This document shows positions 6,504 through 9,755 of a stretch of 9,755 nucleotides of DNA, piece by piece. Position numbers and translations under genes: made by a program. Location of the stretch: NCBI GenBank assembly GCA_003134675.1, contig PLBZ01000047.1, forward strand, positions 21,569-31,323. Direction: 5' to 3'. Below the pieces are notes generated by a model that was given only the letters and a program-made list of their open reading frames with translations, made no database searches and was not told the origin of the DNA. Each line of letters starts with the position of its first letter. Positions within the stretch are counted from its first letter, which is position 1. The stretch is from Solirubrobacterales bacterium (lineage in GTDB: Bacteria > Actinomycetota > Thermoleophilia > Solirubrobacterales > Solirubrobacteraceae).

Positions 6504-7091
6504 CTAATCGGGGTCTGGGGCAGGGTCCTCGAAGGACAGCTGCTCGGTCGCCTCGGTGGCGGCGACGGGGCGGCGTGGTGCGCGGCGGGGTGCCGTGGCA
6601 GGCGGTGGCGAGGGGTGGCGTGGGCGGCGCACAAGTGGGGGCTCGGGCCGCCCCGTGGTCCGCATCCGCCAGCCGGCGAACGAGAGCGCCCCGGCGGCGA
6701 CGAACGCGAGGAAGAAGCCCCACTGGATGCCCACGGGGTAGCCGTGGCCGGCAGGGCGGCTGAAGACGCGGTAGAAGATCAGCAGGGCAGCCCAGCCGCC
6801 GGCGACCATCACGACCGTGCCGTCCCCACCGGGGAGGTGGAAGCTCCGCCTCTCCCCACGTGCGAACAGCATTCCCATCACCCCGGCGGCGACGAGGAAG
6901 ATGGCCGCCTCCACGAAGGAGACATCCCCGAAGGCGTTGATGTTGTGCGAGTAGATTTCGTGGGACTTGGGATTGAGGCTCTGCAGCCCATACCAGGGCA
7001 GGAACATCGTCACGAACAGCGCCCCCGATGCACCGCCTGCCAGGCGCTGCTCGGGCGTCAGTGCTCGCCATGCGCTTATCAATCGCGTCAT
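6504..7091 (-). CDS. Four-helix membrane protein, function unknown
   Basis: A 195-residue protein that I cannot assign to a named family. The first 16 residues are polar (ISAWRALTPEQRL), then come four hydrophobic segments: about 18-35 (ending FLPWYGL), 57-78 (VEAAIFLVAAGVMGMLF), 89-108 (TVVMVAGGWAALLIFYRVF) and 119-140 (GIQWGFFLAFVAAGALSFAGW). The cytoplasmic tail from about 143 is Pro/Arg-rich and ends in an acidic stretch (LSFEDPAPDPD). The FLPWYG motif after the first helix is common in uncharacterised actinobacterial membrane proteins. The ATG at 7091 has a TAGCCT hexamer 6 bases upstream and no ribosome binding site. It lies 53 bases after the epimerase-like gene and 28 bases before the MoxR gene, in the same direction. 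A role with the MoxR/VWA pair is possible but unsupported. Confidence 0.72.
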   Translation of the reverse strand: MTRLISAWRALTPEQRLAGGASGALFVTMFLPWYGLQSLNPKSHEIYSHNINAFGDVSFVEAAIFLVAAGVMGMLFARGERRSFHLPGGDGTVVMVAGGWAALLIFYRVFSRPAGHGYPVGIQWGFFLAFVAAGALSFAGWRMRTTGRPEPPLVRRPRHPSPPPATAPRRAPRRPVAATEATEQLSFEDPAPDPD

Positions 7092-7097
7092 GTACGC

Positions 7098-7103
7098 AGG
7101 CTA
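7098..7103 (-). promoter_or_regulatory. Candidate -10 (TAGCCT), leaderless start for the gene at 7091
   Basis: TAGCCT on the minus strand matches TANNNT and ends 6 bases before the ATG, the spacing expected of a leaderless transcript. No -35 is visible. TANNNT hexamers occur by chance, so the call rests on position. Confidence 0.3.
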
Positions 7104-7144
7104 GCGGTGCCCTCAGCCATTGCGCGCGGTGGCCGAAGTCCCGG

Positions 7145-8701
7145 TCACCGTGATGTCACAGCGATCGTGCCGCTAGCGCTCGCGCTGTTACCCGCCAGAT
7201 CGGTGGCGGTCAGCGTGATTGCGTACGACCCCGCCTTGTTCTTCGGGGTGACCCACAGTAGGCGCGGCTTGCCGCGTTCCAGCATGGCGCTGTTCCTCCA
7301 CACCACATTTCCACCTTTGCGGATCGTCAGGCCGACACTCGAGATCTTCGACAGCGAGATCTGCACGCCCCCGCGCGTGCCGCCGCGTAGCGTGCTTGTC
7401 ACCAGTCCGATCGTTGGCGGTGTGTGCAGGTCGGCGGTGAACCTCTGGGCCGTCGTGCAGTAGATCGCGTCCGCGCCGATCGCAGGCGAGGAGGCGGTCG
7501 TGGATGTGCTCTGCGCGAGATGGCGGGCGGCGCTGGCCCCGCCCGTTTCCGCCGTGCCGCCGGTGGTTGGCGGTGACGGTGTCGGTGTGGGGGTTGGCGC
7601 GGGCGCCGGGGCGGCTGTTGGAGTGAACGGCTCCCCCTTGCTCGTACGTTCGCACAGGTGCTTCAAGAATTCTGTGAGCAGTTCGTGATAGCTCAGGTCG
7701 GATTCGCCGTACTGGTCGTACATCGACCAGGCCCCGGTGTCGTAGGACGGCACGCGCGCCCGCCCTTCGGCGTCGCCCGCTTCGAACAGTTTCTCTCCGA
7801 GCGGATCCTTCGTGATCGAGGTGTAGTCGTACAGCCCAACCAGGGCCTGGATTTCACCGTTCAAGATACGGTCGTGCGGAGCGTAGGTGTACTCCAGGTA
7901 GTGCGCCCCGATCGCGCTCGTCACGCGCACGCCGTTTGGTGGCGGGCTCTGGAAGATGCCGAGTGCTTCTTGTGCCGCGGTCAGGTCCGCCGGTTCCTTG
8001 AAGCGCGACCACGCGCGCGTCAGCACCTGCAGCGCGGTGCCCTGCGACAGGCCGCTCGTCCACGGCGGCAGGCCGCCGTCGAACTGGAACATGTACTCCC
8101 ACGCGATCCCGCCCGCGCGCTTGGTCGCGAGCGGGATGATTTCGCTCACCAACTGGCGCAGGTTGGCGTTTTCATGTCCCGACAGGTAGTACCCGTTGCC
8201 CTCGCCGAACGTCCCCAGCCACTGGATCTCGAGCCCCTGGCCCGGGTAGTACTCCCACACGAGCTTGCTTGAAGGAAAGCTCACGCGTACCCTCCCGGCG
8301 AGCAGCGGCCCCGTGGTCCACCACTGGCGGTTGCGTTCCAGCGTCATGAACAAGGCCGGCAGACGTGAGGGGATGAATCCGCGTGCGGCAGCGATCGCCT
8401 GCACGTTCGCCAGCACGCCGCCGAGCTCCGTGCGCCGGGTGCCGCTCAGCTTCTTCAGTGAGCGCTGTGCCGCTACGTAGGCCGCGTAGTCCTGCTGGTA
8501 GGTGGTCGCTGTGATCGCACCGCTGCTCTGCAGGCTCCCCAGTGCCGCTCCCACGGTCGGTCCGCGGGCGGCTTGGGCGGAGGCGGACCCGCCCAGGATC
8601 GACATGCTCAGTGCAAGCATGCCCAAGGCGAGCGCCTGCAGATGCTTGGCGCGCACCGCGCGGATGCTACGCACGATCCTGTTCGTTGCTGCAGGGCCCA
8701 T
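7145..8701 (-). CDS. Secreted D-glucuronyl C5-epimerase-like protein with Pro/Thr linker and Ig-like tail
   Basis: A 518-residue exported protein. Residues 1-44 are a signal peptide: a basic start, a hydrophobic core about 21-38, and a likely cleavage near ASA-QA. Residues about 115-350 match the C-terminal catalytic region of D-glucuronyl C5-epimerase (GLCE family): WEYYPGQGLEIQWLGTFGEGNGYYL (149-173), WTSGLSQGTALQVL (214-227), LNGEIQALVGLYDY (280-293), YDTGAWSMYD (320-329) and DLSYHELLTEFL (335-346). The tyrosines Y320, Y328 and Y338 lie where the family carries conserved or catalytic tyrosines. Residues 360-425 are a Pro/Thr/Ser/Ala-rich linker, and 430-516 a beta-rich Ig-like domain ending LTATDLAGNSASASGTIAV. 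The reaction in animals is GlcA to IdoA in heparan sulfate; here the polymer is unknown, and a surface polysaccharide is plausible. GAGAGG-like GAGAGG lies 5 bases before ATG 8701. It follows the acidic-protein gene after a stem-loop. Confidence 0.82.
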   Translation of the reverse strand: MGPAATNRIVRSIRAVRAKHLQALALGMLALSMSILGGSASAQAARGPTVGAALGSLQSSGAITATTYQQDYAAYVAAQRSLKKLSGTRRTELGGVLANVQAIAAARGFIPSRLPALFMTLERNRQWWTTGPLLAGRVRVSFPSSKLVWEYYPGQGLEIQWLGTFGEGNGYYLSGHENANLRQLVSEIIPLATKRAGGIAWEYMFQFDGGLPPWTSGLSQGTALQVLTRAWSRFKEPADLTAAQEALGIFQSPPPNGVRVTSAIGAHYLEYTYAPHDRILNGEIQALVGLYDYTSITKDPLGEKLFEAGDAEGRARVPSYDTGAWSMYDQYGESDLSYHELLTEFLKHLCERTSKGEPFTPTAAPAPAPTPTPTPSPPTTGGTAETGGASAARHLAQSTSTTASSPAIGADAIYCTTAQRFTADLHTPPTIGLVTSTLRGGTRGGVQISLSKISSVGLTIRKGGNVVWRNSAMLERGKPRLLWVTPKNKAGSYAITLTATDLAGNSASASGTIAVTSR

Positions 8702-8722
8702 TGCAGCCTCTCAAACACCACC

Positions 8723-8743
8723 CGGCGCAAGGTAGTTGCGCCG
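8723..8743 (-). terminator. Perfect 8-bp stem-loop in the gap before the epimerase-like gene
   Basis: CGGCGCAA and TTGCGCCG form a perfect 8-bp inverted repeat around a 5-base loop (8731-8735). It lies 8 bases after the stop of the acidic-protein gene and 21 bases before the epimerase ATG. On the minus strand it is followed by GGTGGTGTTTG rather than a clean T-run, so it may be a weak or leaky terminator, an mRNA-processing hairpin or a protein-binding site. Confidence 0.45.
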
Positions 8744-8751
8744 CCGACTGA

Positions 8752-9081
8752 TTACTCGGGCCCGATCTCCGGATCCTCGTCTGGCTCCAGCTCGTCATCC
8801 TCGTCGAGATCGTCCGCATCCTCATCCACCACCGCCCGCTCTCCCGCCGGGTGATAGGTCACCTGGAAGCTCTCGATCAGCTCATCCCTCCGGTGCTCAT
8901 CGACGGGTGCCTCGTCGGAGATCAACACCCACTCGCCGTCGTCGCTCTGCTCTGCTCCGAAGATCTCGTGGTCCACATCAGGTGAGTCGTCGACGACCAC
9001 CAGCACCTCGGTTTGCGGGTTGAAGTAGGTCCCCGGACGGTTGCTCAGCTCGTCTAGTTCGTATCGGCGCGGGTCGGCCAT
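8752..9081 (-). CDS. Small highly acidic protein, function unknown
   Basis: A 109-residue soluble protein with no signal peptide. The N-terminal part (RRYELDELSNRPGTYFNPQTEVLVVVDDSPDVDHEIF, residues 5-41) looks folded and has one hydrophobic strand (EVLVVVDD). Residues about 46-75 are mixed (WVLISDEAPVDEHRRDELIESFQVTYH). The last 28 residues are nearly all Asp and Glu with Pro and Leu, giving a very low isoelectric point. I recognise the general pattern from uncharacterised Thermoleophilia proteins but know no function. The ATG is 6 bases after a TATAAA hexamer, so the transcript is probably leaderless. It lies 34 bases after the stop of the gene at 9116 and 50 bases before the epimerase-like gene, all in one direction. 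Confidence 0.7.
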   Translation of the reverse strand: MADPRRYELDELSNRPGTYFNPQTEVLVVVDDSPDVDHEIFGAEQSDDGEWVLISDEAPVDEHRRDELIESFQVTYHPAGERAVVDEDADDLDEDDELEPDEDPEIGPE

Positions 9082-9087
9082 GGCGCC

Positions 9088-9093
9088 TTTATA
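9088..9093 (-). promoter_or_regulatory. Candidate -10 (TATAAA), leaderless start for the gene at 9081
   Basis: TATAAA on the minus strand is an AT-rich island in very GC-rich surroundings and matches TATAAT at five of six positions. It ends 6 bases before the ATG. TTGAGC at 9119-9114 could be a -35, but the 20-base spacer is long. Confidence 0.45.
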
Positions 9094-9115
9094 TCCGACT
9101 CCGCAACTGTGGGGC

Positions 9116-9580
9116 TCAAGGATTCAACTCGGCCAGCGTGCGCTCCACTTCGGCTGCGACGTCCAGCGGCTCCAATCCCTTGCGCGCGCGCCGTTCGTTC
9201 CGGGCCGTCACGAGCTGGCGCACCTCCTCGACGAGCCCCGCGTCGTGCACCCCCGGCTGTGGCGCAAGCAGCCTGGCGACCTCGGCGTCGATGTCGAGCG
9301 CTGGCTTGCCGCTCCGCACCAGTCGCTGACTTCGGGCGTTCAACATCTGCCGGATTTCCCGCTCCTGCTCCGCGCGTCCCGCGGGGGAATGGATCCCCAC
9401 CCCCCCCGGCGCGCTCCCCCGCTCAGAAGCGTCGCTGTCCCACGACAGGCCGCCCTGGCCGATCTGGTCGTACACACTTCCGCGGCCCGCTTTCTGGTCG
9501 CTGACCAGTAGCACCACCAACATCATCAGGACCGGCAGCACCACCACTCCGAATGCCACGATCGGGAAGATGCTCGCCAT
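9116..9580 (-). CDS. Membrane-anchored protein with two 32-residue repeats, function unknown
   Basis: A 154-residue protein. Residues 4-27 (IFPIVAFGVVVLPVLMMLVVLLV) are a single N-terminal membrane helix with only a short polar start, so it is likely an anchor rather than a cleaved signal. Residues 28-70 are a Gly/Ser-rich, flexible segment. The rest is two copies of a charged helical unit: 75-106 (EIRQMLNARSQR...LDIDAEVARLLA) and 119-150 (EVRQLVTARNER...LDVAAEVERTLA). They are identical at 16 of 32 positions with no gaps. I do not know the family. The ATG at 9580 was chosen because it directly precedes the helix. There is no clear ribosome binding site, and a weak AACAAT hexamer lies 6 bases upstream. 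It is followed after 34 bases by the acidic-protein gene. Confidence 0.72.
   Translation of the reverse strand: MASIFPIVAFGVVVLPVLMMLVVLLVSDQKAGRGSVYDQIGQGGLSWDSDASERGSAPGGVGIHSPAGRAEQEREIRQMLNARSQRLVRSGKPALDIDAEVARLLAPQPGVHDAGLVEEVRQLVTARNERRARKGLEPLDVAAEVERTLAELNP
9131..9358 (-). repeat. Internal protein-level tandem duplication in the gene at 9116-9580
   Basis: The unit coding for residues 75-106 (9263-9358) and that for residues 119-150 (9131-9226) match at 16 of 32 residues with the same length. Shared positions include the opening E-x-R-Q, the A-R, G, L-D, A-E-V-x-R and the closing L-A. The DNA is more diverged, so the duplication is old. Confidence 0.75.
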
Positions 9581-9586
9581 CGGAGG

Positions 9587-9592
9587 ATTGTT
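9587..9592 (-). promoter_or_regulatory. Weak candidate -10 (AACAAT) for the gene at 9580
   Basis: AACAAT on the minus strand ends 6 bases before the ATG, in an AT-richer patch. It matches TATAAT at four of six positions and has no good -35. Confidence 0.25.
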
Positions 9593-9599
9593 GCGTAAT

Positions 9600-9619
9600 T
9601 CCCCGGGGTGAGACGGGGA
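9600..9619. other. Short inverted repeat upstream of the gene at 9580
   Basis: TCCCCG and CGGGGA form a 6-bp perfect stem around an 8-base loop (9606-9613). No T-run follows on either strand, so it is not an obvious terminator. The region 9581-9755 otherwise holds no gene that I can support. Confidence 0.3.
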
Positions 9620-9724
9620 TGTAACGCTCTGCTCCGAGCACGCGTCCGGACCCGGCTTCAGCCTCAGACAGTTGAGCCGTGGCTCGTAATTGAAAAGACG
9701 CCCATCCCTCCGCTACCCTCCAGG

Positions 9725-9740
9725 TTGACTGACTAGTCAA
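9725..9740. promoter_or_regulatory. Palindromic operator-like site (TetR-type appearance)
   Basis: TTGACTGACTAGTCAA contains the perfect 10-base palindrome TGACTAGTCA (9730-9739) and outer TTGACT/AGTCAA arms. It sits just before a TATTCT hexamer (9743-9748) on the plus strand. Sites built on TGAC..GTCA are often the operators of TetR-family regulators, so a plus-strand regulator gene may begin just beyond the window. Inference from pattern only. Confidence 0.4.
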
Positions 9741-9755
9741 TCTATTCTCGCGCGG

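Noticed and set aside
6476..6634. N-terminal extension of the MoxR frame up to 6634
   Set aside because: The 53 added residues are Pro/Arg/His-rich noise overlapping the preceding membrane-protein gene; the ATG at 6475 fits the domain boundary.
6106..7071. Minus-strand frame of 321 codons overlapping the membrane protein and MoxR genes
   Set aside because: It is a shifted frame of two supported genes, rich in Arg/Pro/Ser, with no membrane pattern or motif.
6351..7463. Plus-strand frame of 370 codons spanning the MoxR start, the membrane protein and the end of the epimerase-like gene
   Set aside because: It lies opposite three better-supported genes, has low-complexity Gly/Arg/Pro composition, and shows no domain pattern.
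7550..7625. GT/GC-rich simple repeat resembling a minisatellite
   Set aside because: It encodes the Pro/Thr/Ala linker of the epimerase-like protein, so the repetition is explained by coding.
9423..9740. Minus-strand frame of 105 codons at the right end, covering the upstream gap
   Set aside because: It overlaps the start of the repeat-protein gene in another frame, has no recognisable features, and includes the palindromic regulatory-looking site.
1..9755. tRNA genes, CRISPR arrays, insertion sequences, phage or toxin-antitoxin genes
   Set aside because: None could be found by eye on either strand; all sizeable stretches are explained by the genes listed.

Overview
The window is GC-rich and densely coded, with short gaps, several stop/start overlaps and frequent GTG/TTG starts. 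Together with the style of the small hypothetical proteins, this suggests an actinomycetote, probably of the Thermoleophilia/Solirubrobacterales type. That placement is inference; no rRNA, tRNA or phylogenetic marker is present. I see no mobile element, CRISPR array or plasmid-type gene. No stretch of 300 bases lacks a gene.

Left end (1-1469, plus strand): the C-terminal tail of a GNAT-like acetyltransferase cut by the window edge, a small one-pass membrane protein with a likely leaderless start, and an AlkA/HhH-GPD type DNA glycosylase. The glycosylase ends tail-to-tail with the next operon, and both stop codons lie inside one CTATAG palindrome.

Thiamine-precursor uptake operon (4191 down to 1464, minus strand): a TPP riboswitch, recognisable by primary motifs and by foldable P2, P3, P3a, P4 and P5 elements, is followed a few bases later by ATPase, permease and lipoprotein binding-protein genes joined by two 4-base ATGA overlaps. 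The binding protein is of the NMT1/THI5 (ThiY-like) family. Riboswitch plus transporter type indicate import of a thiamine pyrimidine precursor (HMP or a formylaminopyrimidine), repressed when TPP is plentiful. The Shine-Dalgarno sequence lies in the 3' strand of the aptamer, so control is probably translational.

MoxR/VWA pair (6475 down to 4189, minus strand): a MoxR-family AAA+ ATPase overlaps a CoxE-like von Willebrand A protein with an intact MIDAS motif. This is a metal-centre/complex-maturation chaperone type of pair, but its usual partners (for example CO dehydrogenase subunits) are not in the window. A four-helix membrane protein gene lies just upstream.

Right part (9580 down to 6504, minus strand): a secreted D-glucuronyl C5-epimerase-like protein with a Pro/Thr linker and an Ig-like tail, a very acidic small protein, and a membrane-anchored protein whose soluble part is two copies of a 32-residue unit. 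The last 175 bases have no gene I can support but carry a palindromic, TetR-operator-like site next to a -10-like hexamer, which probably serves a gene beyond the window.

The most substantial result is the riboswitch-controlled thiamine-precursor transporter. The most unusual is the C5-epimerase architecture. I found nothing that I would defend as a wholly new biological system.
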